A DNA stretch of 25,740 nucleotides from a virus, in IMG/VR virus record IMGVR_UViG_3300002488_000070, positions 1 to 25,740 of that record; one strand, given 5' to 3'. A program made the position numbers and the translations under genes. The notes beneath the pieces are model-generated. The model saw only the letters and a list, made by a program, of their open reading frames with translations, made no database searches and was not told the origin of the DNA. Below are positions 8,863-16,087 of the stretch, in pieces (position 1 is the stretch's first letter; each line of letters begins with the position of its first letter).

Positions 8863-10734
8863 TTAATTATTTCCTCCAGTAGGGAAATTACCAACACAAT
8901 CAACAACTTCAAGTGTTTGAGCAGGTGCAACTGGTTTGTTCAATGTCATAATTACTCTGAAAACAGCACCATATCCAGGATTTTCAATCAATTCTTCTAT
9001 TTTAGGTAATGATGAATATGGTTTTTGACAAATAACATCACAACTAACACATTGTCCATCAGTAACATTAAGTTTTATGCATTCATCAGATATAGTTGCA
9101 TTCTGATATCCAGAACCAGGATTCTCTATTATAATCTCTTTAATATAAACTTCATCAACTTCCCCTGGAAGATCAACAGGGTAATTTTCACCCTCACTTA
9201 AAATCGCAATATTAGTTATTTGTCCAAAAGTAGGAGAATTTATATTTTTATCAACAATTGCCTTACCAAAAGCACCAACTCCTTGATCACAACTATCAGT
9301 AAAAGTTACAAGAGGTTCTTCACTATATCCTTCACCAGGATCAGTTATTTCAACACCAACAATACTAGCAGTTCTCTTCACGTCTCCAAAAATATCATCA
9401 GGGTCAAGTTTATCTATAAAGTTTCCAAATAAAACTTTTCCTGCTCCACCAATACCATTACCACCAAATATCTCAATCTTAGGTGATCCACACTTAAATA
9501 TATTTCCAGTATAACAATCAGTTCCTACAGTATCTCCTGCCTCACTTACTTTGGAACCAAATATTGAGAACTTACCATATGCTTCTTCAAAATCACTTAA
9601 ACCAGAAGGAAGACCTTTTAAAATATTATTTTTACCTTTTTCAATATTAGCAGCAACTTCATTCGCAGATTCAAATGCTTTATCCATGAAATTTTGTTGC
9701 TCATTACTACCCATTGGTTTTGAATCTAATTTATCAATAACGAATTTATCAGTATCAACAGGTTTTGATGTTTTACCTCCACAATCAAATAAATCTTTTA
9801 CTTTACCCATTATATTAATTCCCTTACTAATAAAACTTTTTACATTAAAAGCCTTTACTCCAAATTTTTCAAGTAATCCTGATACTGCATTTGTTGCAGG
9901 AGAAACCATAGTATCAACCATTTCTGTAATTTTATTGGTTATAGCACCTACCATTTGTTGAACAGCACAAGTACCAGCATTTAATACATTCTTTACCATA
10001 CCTGTCAACATATCTTCAATAGAACCACCTAAAGCACCAGATATTTTATTTACTAAGCAATCTGTTGAACCTAACATTTTACCAATAGGTCCAATCATAC
10101 TTGTTTGTAATGAAGTAATTTGGGATAGTGATGTGTTAAAAGGAAGATTTTTAGCAAACACACTTGAAGCAATACCATCCAATCCACCCTTAGCATAATC
10201 AATCAATCCATCAGTAAGTGAATTTCCAATTTGACCAATAAAAGTTTGAGACGAACTACTAATCATATTAGATACACTTTTTATCTCACCAGGAAGATCA
10301 AGACTAAAATTACTTGCTTTACTTGCTATATCCATAAAATTACCCAATTGGGTTTGGGTCTCTGCAAAGAAATTATTTTTATCTGGATTTGCAGTCAAAA
10401 TCTTCATACCAGAAGTTAAAGATACTGGATCTACATCTGGAAGATCTATTTTTTTAAATTCTTCAACTTTTTTTTCAAAATCCTTAAAAGCATCCTTAGA
10501 TAAATTTTCTATCTGACTGGAATCAAATGGAACTATATCTTTTAATTCATCAGGATATTGATTCTTAATATTCTTAATTGCACTCTGCCATTTTTCACCA
10601 GAAGGATTGACCTTTATAAGATCTCCATATGCTTTAATCTGCTGGAAAGAAGGAAATTCTGTCGGTATAGCAGGAATAAATTCCTTCTCTACCTTTTCAT
10701 TAATTTTTGGTAAGGGACCACCTATTATGCTCAT
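8863..10734 (-). CDS. Virion structural protein of unknown role in the baseplate hub cluster (623 aa)
   Basis: I do not recognise a T4 counterpart. The N-terminal ~120 residues are helical and charged. Residues ~130-330 are a Gly/Ser/Ile-rich helical stretch with amphipathic segments (for example MLTGMVKNVLNAGTCAVQQMVGA cut here for length into repeated G-x3-G-type helices). Residues ~455-560 contain two copies of an E-x-G-x-G-Y motif (ITDPGEGYSEEPLVTF and IENPGSGYQN), a beta motif common in marine T4-like structural proteins. A Cys cluster CVSCDVIC follows near residue 563. The gene lies between gp5-like and the spike-like gene and has its own late-promoter motif and an AAGGA ribosome site. 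A tail-tip or hub-associated role is inferred from position only. Confidence 0.6.
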   Translation of the reverse strand: MSIIGGPLPKINEKVEKEFIPAIPTEFPSFQQIKAYGDLIKVNPSGEKWQSAIKNIKNQYPDELKDIVPFDSSQIENLSKDAFKDFEKKVEEFKKIDLPDVDPVSLTSGMKILTANPDKNNFFAETQTQLGNFMDIASKASNFSLDLPGEIKSVSNMISSSSQTFIGQIGNSLTDGLIDYAKGGLDGIASSVFAKNLPFNTSLSQITSLQTSMIGPIGKMLGSTDCLVNKISGALGGSIEDMLTGMVKNVLNAGTCAVQQMVGAITNKITEMVDTMVSPATNAVSGLLEKFGVKAFNVKSFISKGINIMGKVKDLFDCGGKTSKPVDTDKFVIDKLDSKPMGSNEQQNFMDKAFESANEVAANIEKGKNNILKGLPSGLSDFEEAYGKFSIFGSKVSEAGDTVGTDCYTGNIFKCGSPKIEIFGGNGIGGAGKVLFGNFIDKLDPDDIFGDVKRTASIVGVEITDPGEGYSEEPLVTFTDSCDQGVGAFGKAIVDKNINSPTFGQITNIAILSEGENYPVDLPGEVDEVYIKEIIIENPGSGYQNATISDECIKLNVTDGQCVSCDVICQKPYSSLPKIEELIENPGYGAVFRVIMTLNKPVAPAQTLEVVDCVGNFPTGGNN

Positions 10735-10755
10735 AGTTCTATCATTTCCTTTTAT

Positions 10756-10763
10756 TATTTATC
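10756..10763 (-). promoter_or_regulatory. Late-promoter-like motif GATAAATA
   Basis: GATAAATA on the minus strand lies 21 bases upstream of the ATG of the 623-aa gene, in the 37-bp gap after the gp5-like stop. It matches the T4 late -10 element TATAAATA at seven of eight positions, and fits the (N)ATAAATA late motif described for marine T4-like phages. Confidence 0.55.
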
Positions 10764-10771
10764 ATGGATAC

Positions 10772-11689
10772 TTAAAACAATTCCAATGCTTCATCAAGTT
10801 CTTCTTGACTTGCGTTCATTGCATCATCAAAATCAGCATCACTACCAACATTACTATATTGCTGCTTTACCTTCTCATCATATTTTCTTGCAAAAGTTCT
10901 CTGAGCTTGTAAAACTTCTTTATCATCAGCAGGTGCCTTAAAATCCAAAACTTCTCTAGTATTGTTTATATTAGCTTCTCTATTCATATCTGCTATTATC
11001 TCATCTCTTTGGTTTGAATCTAATGCACTTTCCCCAACTTCCATATCCCATAAATCTTTTCCTCTTTTTGCATCAGTTAATTTTGGTTGATATGCTGCAT
11101 CAACAGCATTTTCATTGGGATCATTTCCACCATTAACATCTGATAATTTTTCAGTAGGAACTGCTTTAGATTTTCCATTACCTTTCTCTGTAGCTTCTCT
11201 AATTCTAGGAGTAACTATTTGATCCTGTCCAGTATGTTCTTGATCCTGTGTTAACCCTGCTTGTTGCTCATCAGTAAACCCAGATAAGGGTGCTAATTTA
11301 CTGTTATCATTTGATTCTTTAGCCTTCTTTGCTTTATCACTAGATTCTTTTGTTCTACCCAAAGCACCAAGAATTACTGGGAAATTATTATTGGGTGATA
11401 AAAATGCACCAAAAACAATATCTCCTTGTGTTAATTTAATCGTAGCTTTTTTACCAGCACCACCAGTTCCACCAGTAGTTGGAATCAATGCAACTGCTGT
11501 ATGAACTTCTTGATCTTCAATACTATCTAAATTTGAATAATCACCTATAATACGAACTTTATATCTCCAACCCCATCCCATACCAGCTGTTTGACTTTTC
11601 TGTTTATCAAATTTTACAATCATTCCTAACCAGAATTCTACACCCTTTCCAAAAAATGATTGATTGTCTAAATTTACTTTAGTTTCCAT
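10772..11689 (-). CDS. gp5-like baseplate hub/spike protein, OB-fold N-terminal domain
   Basis: Residues ~10-110 (FFGKGVEFWLGMIVKFD ... GWGWRYKVRIIGDYS ... KLTQGDIVFGAFLS ... FPVILGALGRT) follow the pattern of the gp5/VgrG N-terminal OB-fold: a K/R-V-R-I-IG-xY strand, a Q-G-D-x-V-x-G-x-F strand, and a P-V-I-LG-x-L-G end. In T4 this domain links the gp27 trimer to the spike. The remaining ~190 residues are polar, helical and low in hydrophobics. No lysozyme domain and no VxGxxxxx beta-helix repeat is visible, unlike T4 gp5 (575 aa). The gene follows the gp27-like hub gene, with five bases between them, consistent with a hub complex. Confidence 0.65.
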   Translation of the reverse strand: METKVNLDNQSFFGKGVEFWLGMIVKFDKQKSQTAGMGWGWRYKVRIIGDYSNLDSIEDQEVHTAVALIPTTGGTGGAGKKATIKLTQGDIVFGAFLSPNNNFPVILGALGRTKESSDKAKKAKESNDNSKLAPLSGFTDEQQAGLTQDQEHTGQDQIVTPRIREATEKGNGKSKAVPTEKLSDVNGGNDPNENAVDAAYQPKLTDAKRGKDLWDMEVGESALDSNQRDEIIADMNREANINNTREVLDFKAPADDKEVLQAQRTFARKYDEKVKQQYSNVGSDADFDDAMNASQEELDEALELF

Positions 11690-11694
11690 ATTTA

Positions 11695-12945
11695 TTATTT
11701 ACCTGTATGTAATCCATAAGTATCACGAGCAAGAGTCATAGATGTAAATGATCTTTGGGGATCAAAATGATGACAAAGATGTAATATTAAGTATTTACCA
11801 CTTTCCTGTTGATCTAAACCACCCATTGCCTTATCACCCTGACGTTCAATCTCCACTTTAATAACATTCCCAGCTCTTAATTTTAAATTGCAAGGGACTT
11901 GGATTTCTATTATTTGAGAATGTAAAAGATTATATCTCATAGGAGATTTTGCTTGCCATTCTCTTGGATCATTATTTGGAACTATATTATTAGCATCTAA
12001 ACTACCAATATCCAAAATATGATAATTAGTTTTGCTATAATTCTGAACCTTCTCTTTAAAGGGAACTATTTTTTTACCCAACGTTTTCAAGTTTTCAAGA
12101 TCTATTTTATAAATTTTTTCTTCGGTTTCAAATGTTAAAGGATTGAAAAATACATTACGACTACTATAAGTTCCAGACTCCAATGCTTTTGTTACATTTT
12201 GATCCTTAATCATATTGGGTGGCAATACAATTTTAAAATCATTCTCTTTACCTTGCAATGCACCAGAAAATGTATATGTTTCTACTGGTTCTTCAGTAAT
12301 GAGATTATCTATTGCTTTAAAATTAAGTCCATCTTGTGTTTCATAGAAGAAAAATCCAGGATCACCATTCTCAGGAATAGATCTTCTACATAAATCATTT
12401 ATCAAATCCAATCCACCTTTTCCTTTTGAAATAAAATCATAACTATTACTTGTAGCATCTATTGTATATTTTTTGATATTTAAATCTTTCAATATCTGTT
12501 CAACAGTATTGCTAATCCTACCTTTATATTTTTTACATGGATCTTTAATATCATAATTTTCAATAGCAGGACTTGATTTAAGACTTAGAAAAACAGATTG
12601 TCGATTTGATTCCTGAGATACAATTGGAGCACTAATAATCTTTAATGGATTTTTTGTATAATTTAAAGTTCCAGATTTAGATTCTATTTTTACTTCAAGA
12701 TCTTCATATCCAGTAATAGGTAATGAATTTTTAATACTTCCTTTTCTATTTTGTGTATCTTGATCCTTACCTGCTTCTATAGAATCAGCAGCATCGAAAA
12801 ATACTAAAGTAGCAGTTACTTCTGGAGAATACACACTCTCATAAAAATCAAAAGATGTAGTTTTTCCTGCAATATTAGCAGTTTTACCATCTTTATTAAT
12901 AACCATTTTAGCATACTTAGATGCTCTTGCTGCACTTCCTGACAT
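11695..12945 (-). CDS. gp27-like baseplate hub protein (416 aa)
   Basis: The order of features suits the gp27/gpD hub family. There is an N-terminal beta domain (NIAGKTTSFDFYESVYSPEV ... LVFFDAADSIEAG) and a strand-rich first barrel. A helical insert follows (TVEQILKDLNIKKYTIDAT ... LDLINDLCRRSIPEN ... FFFYETQDGLNFKAI), which in hub proteins is a typical 'one-week-old' loop reading Y-E-T-x-D-G-F-F. A second barrel ends in GNVIKVEI and GKYLILHLCHHFD. The length is close to T4 gp27 (391 aa). The ATG at 12945 has a strong TAGGAGGATATAA site. The gene lies between the tape-measure candidates and the gp5-like gene, which is the usual hub position. Family assignment is from motif pattern and synteny, not from a search. 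Confidence 0.65.
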   Translation of the reverse strand: MSGSAARASKYAKMVINKDGKTANIAGKTTSFDFYESVYSPEVTATLVFFDAADSIEAGKDQDTQNRKGSIKNSLPITGYEDLEVKIESKSGTLNYTKNPLKIISAPIVSQESNRQSVFLSLKSSPAIENYDIKDPCKKYKGRISNTVEQILKDLNIKKYTIDATSNSYDFISKGKGGLDLINDLCRRSIPENGDPGFFFYETQDGLNFKAIDNLITEEPVETYTFSGALQGKENDFKIVLPPNMIKDQNVTKALESGTYSSRNVFFNPLTFETEEKIYKIDLENLKTLGKKIVPFKEKVQNYSKTNYHILDIGSLDANNIVPNNDPREWQAKSPMRYNLLHSQIIEIQVPCNLKLRAGNVIKVEIERQGDKAMGGLDQQESGKYLILHLCHHFDPQRSFTSMTLARDTYGLHTGK

Positions 12946-12955
12946 TTATATCCTC

Positions 12956-13807
12956 CTATACTGGTACTGGTACTTCAACAACTTGTCTTTGAACAATCAC
13001 AGTTTTATGTCCAGTAGAAGTTCTTTGATTTAATTTAGCTAAATCCTGATTGTTATTTATGCGTTTAAACTGAGCTTTTTGTTGAGTAGATAAAGATAAA
13101 TTTTTTGGATCTGGTTTTACTAGTTTAATAATATCTTCTACCTCGTCAGATGATGATGATGTTGTTACTTCATCCCTTCTCATTTTAGGTGCAGTCCTTT
13201 CACCAGGATCTCCTTCTTCTCTATCTAATATTGGTTCTGGTGGTTCTTCACCTTCAACTTCTCCTTTTTTAGTATCTGTTACATCCACATCAGAATCTTT
13301 TTTTAATTCTTTAAGATCCTTTTCTATTTCTTTCTTTGCTGAATCTATTTTCTTTTTATCTACATCATGTCCAACAAAACCTTGTACAGATTCAGTAATA
13401 CCATCAAAGAAATCAAACATATTTGTAATAGCAGAATTAAGAGTCTTAATCATAGGCTCAATACCCTCCCATATCTCATTAAACTTTTTGATAAATCCAG
13501 GTAATGCATTAACAAGAATTCCACCCAACATAATAGATCCAAAAGACAATATCTTATCAATTATATTGCCATCTTGATTACCAGTTTTTTCGGAAAAACT
13601 AGTAAGTGGTGAAGATTTTTTAACTGCTTCTACACTCTTTTCTTTTCCTTCTTTTCTTGCTAATTGTAAATCAGCATTATCTAATCGTTTTTTGGATAAT
13701 TTAACTTTGTTCAATTCTTTTTGCTTTTCAAGCAAAACACTCTTGATATTAGTTACAGTTATCTTAAGTTTTTTGATTTCCCTATCTTGGAGTTTAACAG
13801 TTGCCAT
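12956..13807 (-). CDS. Second tape-measure-position structural protein (283 aa)
   Basis: The N-terminal ~75 residues are Lys/Glu-rich with heptad-like spacing (a likely coiled coil). A hydrophobic stretch follows near residues 85-105 (IIDKILSFGSIMLGGILVNALPG), shown here as its core ILSFGSIMLGGILVNALP. A further helical segment comes next, then an acidic/Pro linker (EGEEPPEPILDREEGDPGE) and a C-terminal tail ending QRQVVEVPVPV. It shares a motif with the upstream 449-aa protein: KLKITVTNIKSVLL here, NIKLNVTNMKTIF there, each ending its own short N-terminal segment, and a DKI-x-F-x-x-I-x-LG hydrophobic block. It may act with the 449-aa protein in setting tail length or in the hub (T4 gp28/gp29 positions). 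The function is inferred from position. Confidence 0.55.
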   Translation of the reverse strand: MATVKLQDREIKKLKITVTNIKSVLLEKQKELNKVKLSKKRLDNADLQLARKEGKEKSVEAVKKSSPLTSFSEKTGNQDGNIIDKILSFGSIMLGGILVNALPGFIKKFNEIWEGIEPMIKTLNSAITNMFDFFDGITESVQGFVGHDVDKKKIDSAKKEIEKDLKELKKDSDVDVTDTKKGEVEGEEPPEPILDREEGDPGERTAPKMRRDEVTTSSSSDEVEDIIKLVKPDPKNLSLSTQQKAQFKRINNNQDLAKLNQRTSTGHKTVIVQRQVVEVPVPV

Positions 13808-13811
13808 AATA

Positions 13812-15161
13812 TTATACTATCCCGTGTAATGCTGGTGTTAACATCATATATTCATTCAAAGGATTGATAGAACTAATATAAGCAACTTCTGTTGATTCTG
13901 GTAATGAGACTTTCTTTTCTGGTGGTTTAACTTTAACAGGTGGTAAATCTTCTACTATTACTTTTGTTTCATCAACTTCTAAATTAGGGAGTCCGTCCTT
14001 AGACCCAGTTAGTTGGTTTTTATTAAATTTAGCCTGTGATGCTAGTGCAGCTACAGTTAATGGGATTGATGTAGCTGAACCCCAACCTGGTAGGAAACTT
14101 GCTGCAGCACTAGCAAAAAATAAACCAGCACTTGTTTTATCTCCCTTTACTAGGCTTTTAATACCTTCAAATCCATCAACAACAGCACCAATGATAGGTA
14201 AAGAACCTGCTAAGATTCTTTTTGTAGTTACCTTTGTCGCTACCTTTGTTCCTGTTCCTGTCAATACATCTCCAGTAATCTGACTAGTTGCTTTACTTTT
14301 AACACCTTGATTGAACATTCTTTTCCACCAAGGTCCCTTTAAATTCTTTACAACTTTACCACCTGTTGTAGTTATTTTAGTTCCTGTTGATACGGTTTTA
14401 GCTCCTTTAAATAATCCAAAACCTGAACCTACAAACTTTATTGCTTTCCATACACCATATATTTTTCTTACAAAACTTGATAGAAGAAATATACCACCTA
14501 TTCCAGCAAGCCATTTCCAATTTTTTGCCGTAAATGACAAAGTATCTTTAATCTTATCTTTCGTCTTTGGATCTAAATTTTTCCACCAAGTAAGAGCAGC
14601 ATTACCAGCAATACCAGCACCCAATATTGTGACAAAATTAATTATTTTATCAAAAACATTTTTAAATGGAGAAACAACACTAGCTGCTACTCCTTTAATA
14701 CCTGCACCTAAACCTTTACCTATACCCTTTAATCCTTCTATACTCTTCTCTTTAAGATTTCTCTTTCTTTCTTCATTTGCTTTTTTCTTCTTTTTATTTT
14801 CTGCATCTTGTTCACTAATTCTATTACTAAAATCTAATGCAAGTGCATTACCAATATCTTCAAGAGTAGAACTTATTTCTGCTAACTTATCTTCATTACC
14901 ACCAAAAGGTTTTTGTGCCTTTAAAACATTCTTCAAAAGAGTAATCTTCTTTTCGTTCGCAGCAACCCTTTTCTCCAAAGGATCAAAATCATTTAATGGA
15001 AATATTTTTTCAGTACTAAGAGCACCACCACTACGAGCAAGAGCACCACCTTTCTTCGGAACTATGGCACCACCCTTTCCACCACCATTAAAGATGGTTT
15101 TCATATTGGTGACATTTAGTTTTATGTTAGAAGGTATTACTTCTGGGTTAATTGCTGGCAC
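13812..15161 (-). CDS. Tape measure candidate (449 aa)
   Basis: The start is GTG at 15161, overlapping the end of the 57-aa frame by 14 bases; the next in-frame ATG is 19 codons in. The protein has a Gly-rich N-terminus, a charged coiled-coil-like region (about 55-145, with a KKKKKANEERKRN stretch), then Gly/Ala-rich hydrophobic segments at about 170-190, 215-240 and 365-390, and a Pro/Lys-rich end. Long helices plus membrane-prone segments are typical of tape measure proteins, which fill the tail tube and may insert in the host membrane. The gene follows the tail chaperone genes directly and precedes the hub, the classic tape-measure slot. It is shorter than T4 gp29 (590 aa). An alternative is that it shares that role with the 283-aa protein. 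Confidence 0.55.
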   Translation of the reverse strand: MPAINPEVIPSNIKLNVTNMKTIFNGGGKGGAIVPKKGGALARSGGALSTEKIFPLNDFDPLEKRVAANEKKITLLKNVLKAQKPFGGNEDKLAEISSTLEDIGNALALDFSNRISEQDAENKKKKKANEERKRNLKEKSIEGLKGIGKGLGAGIKGVAASVVSPFKNVFDKIINFVTILGAGIAGNAALTWWKNLDPKTKDKIKDTLSFTAKNWKWLAGIGGIFLLSSFVRKIYGVWKAIKFVGSGFGLFKGAKTVSTGTKITTTGGKVVKNLKGPWWKRMFNQGVKSKATSQITGDVLTGTGTKVATKVTTKRILAGSLPIIGAVVDGFEGIKSLVKGDKTSAGLFFASAAASFLPGWGSATSIPLTVAALASQAKFNKNQLTGSKDGLPNLEVDETKVIVEDLPPVKVKPPEKKVSLPESTEVAYISSINPLNEYMMLTPALHGIV

Positions 15162-15321
15162 TTTGTTTGAGATTCTCTTCGTCGATATACTGTTTTAATA
15201 AAGTCACATAAACTTCCTTTTCCCAAGGCATCATATTTTCTATCTCTGTTAATGAGTATTTATGGTGTTGCATCAAGGCAAAGTTAACCTTATAGTATGA
15301 CTCAAGACTGGTATGAGCCAT
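15148..15321 (-). CDS. Short ORF, T-domain-like part of a tail assembly chaperone (57 aa), probably expressed by -1 frameshift from gp26
   Basis: This 57-residue frame runs from the ATG at 15321 to TAA at 15148, two bases after the gp26 stop. It reads MAHTSLESYYKVNFALMQHH, KYSLTEIENMMPWEKEVYVT, LLKQYIDEENLKQSASN. The pattern Y-S-L-x-E-I-x-x-M-x-W-E-x-x-V-Y-x-x-LL is like the C-terminal T part of GT-type tail chaperones and gp51-position proteins of marine T4-like phages. The ATG lacks a nearby Shine-Dalgarno and sits inside a small hairpin. The frame is open upstream into the slippery site in gp26, so a fusion of about 299 residues is possible. It overlaps the tape-measure start by 14 bases. 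The coding call is strong; expression by frameshift is inferred. Confidence 0.75.
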   Translation of the reverse strand: MAHTSLESYYKVNFALMQHHKYSLTEIENMMPWEKEVYVTLLKQYIDEENLKQSASN

Positions 15322-15351
15322 ACTTAGGTGAAAAAACTTGCCAATCCCTCC
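15311..15351 (-). promoter_or_regulatory. Putative programmed -1 ribosomal frameshift signal
   Basis: In transcript order the elements are: GGAGGG at 15351-15346 (Shine-Dalgarno-like, inside gp26 codons), 9 nt, the heptamer T TTT TTC at 15336-15330 in the correct phase for gp26 codons TTT and TTC, 6 nt including the gp26 stop, then a hairpin GTATG-GCT-CATAC at 15323-15311. An alternative stem pairs AGTATG with CATACT further downstream. These are the three element types of the E. coli dnaX -1 frameshift site. Shifting by -1 gives ...ASFF-HLS-MAHTS..., in frame with the 57-aa ORF and with no stop between. Confidence 0.65.
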
Positions 15352-16046
15352 AAGACCACTTCTGATTCAACTCCAGTTGTTGGATTTGTAACTTTGACTT
15401 TATGAGAAAGTTTAGGCATTGTCTCAAAGAACTTTTCAATAGTTTTAAATTGCTTACTATTTAATCCTTCTATAAACTCTTCTAATTCCTTTTTAGTTGA
15501 ATCAGAAGCATCCCAACTCTCTTCTTCATCATAAATCATTTCAATAGAATTAGTAATCATATTTAATGACCTATCAACCTCACTATTATCACTACCAGTA
15601 TCAAAATTACTTTCAATAAACTGATCAAATGATGGATACTTAAGTTTCATAGAATATTGATCATCAAGTTTGATAGTATTCTTATGTCCTCTGGTTTTTT
15701 GAACTTTAATAGCATCAATGTTAATTTCCATCTCAACAGATGTTTTATCATCATCAGGACAAGTCAAATTAACTTCAACAGTTTCACCAACTGACTTTGA
15801 ACGAACATTTAAGAATAAGTATTCAATATCAAAAGTAGCAAGTTTAGTAACATCAATTCCTTTTGTAATAATACATTCATTTAAAATTTGAACCACAGCA
15901 TTTGCTATCTGCTTAGTATCTTCAGTTTCTAATGCAAGTATAAGTATCTTCTCTTCTCTTACAAGAAAAGGACGATATTTAATTTTTTTTCCAGTAGAAG
16001 GAATAACTAACTCATAAGTTGGAGTATTAATCTTTGGTAATGGCAT
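15324..16046 (-). CDS. 26: gp26-type baseplate hub subunit / tail assembly chaperone (240 aa)
   Basis: The sequence starts MPLPKINTPTYELVIPSTGK with KIKYRPFLVREEKILILALE, the signature opening of the T4 gp26 baseplate family (a Y-E-L-x-x-P-S-T/G-x-x-x-x-x-R-P-F-L-V-K/R-E-E-K-x-L-L pattern). LFLNVRSKSVGE and L-T-C-P follow. The length is near T4 gp26 (208 aa). The C-terminal ~90 residues are helical and acidic, ending VVLEGLASFFT. The gene has its own TATAAATA late promoter. In T4, gp26 is needed for hub assembly. The position directly before a small T-like frame and a tape-measure candidate, with a slippery site in its last codons, suggests it acts as a G-type chaperone. Confidence 0.8.
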   Translation of the reverse strand: MPLPKINTPTYELVIPSTGKKIKYRPFLVREEKILILALETEDTKQIANAVVQILNECIITKGIDVTKLATFDIEYLFLNVRSKSVGETVEVNLTCPDDDKTSVEMEINIDAIKVQKTRGHKNTIKLDDQYSMKLKYPSFDQFIESNFDTGSDNSEVDRSLNMITNSIEMIYDEEESWDASDSTKKELEEFIEGLNSKQFKTIEKFFETMPKLSHKVKVTNPTTGVESEVVLEGLASFFT

Positions 16047-16070
16047 AATGTTTTCACACTTCAGTAATTT

Positions 16071-16078
16071 TATTTATA
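16071..16078 (-). promoter_or_regulatory. T4-type late promoter TATAAATA upstream of gp26
   Basis: An exact TATAAATA on the minus strand lies 24 bases before the gp26 ATG, in the 41-bp gap after the tube-fold gene. This is the consensus T4 late -10 element recognised by gp55-RNA polymerase. Initiation about 6-7 bases downstream would leave a short leader. Confidence 0.65.
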
Positions 16079-16087
16079 GGGGTAATT

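Noticed and set aside
8862-8930. 23-residue hydrophobic extension of the 247-aa protein that looks like a signal peptide
   Set aside because: It lies inside the upstream 623-aa gene in another frame; the ATG at 8861 has a much better ribosome site.
9551-9961. Plus-strand open frame of 136 codons opposite the 623-aa gene
   Set aside because: Antisense shadow; no ribosome site or recognisable protein pattern.
11689-11696. AATAAATA late-promoter-like motif at the gp5-like start
   Set aside because: It overlaps the start codon, so transcripts from it could not carry the gene's start; likely chance in AT-rich DNA.
14311-15198. Long plus-strand open frame (295 codons) opposite the tape-measure candidate
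   Set aside because: It is antisense to well-supported genes, rich in Pro/Phe/Leu runs typical of a complementary-strand shadow, and spans two real genes without its own ribosome site.
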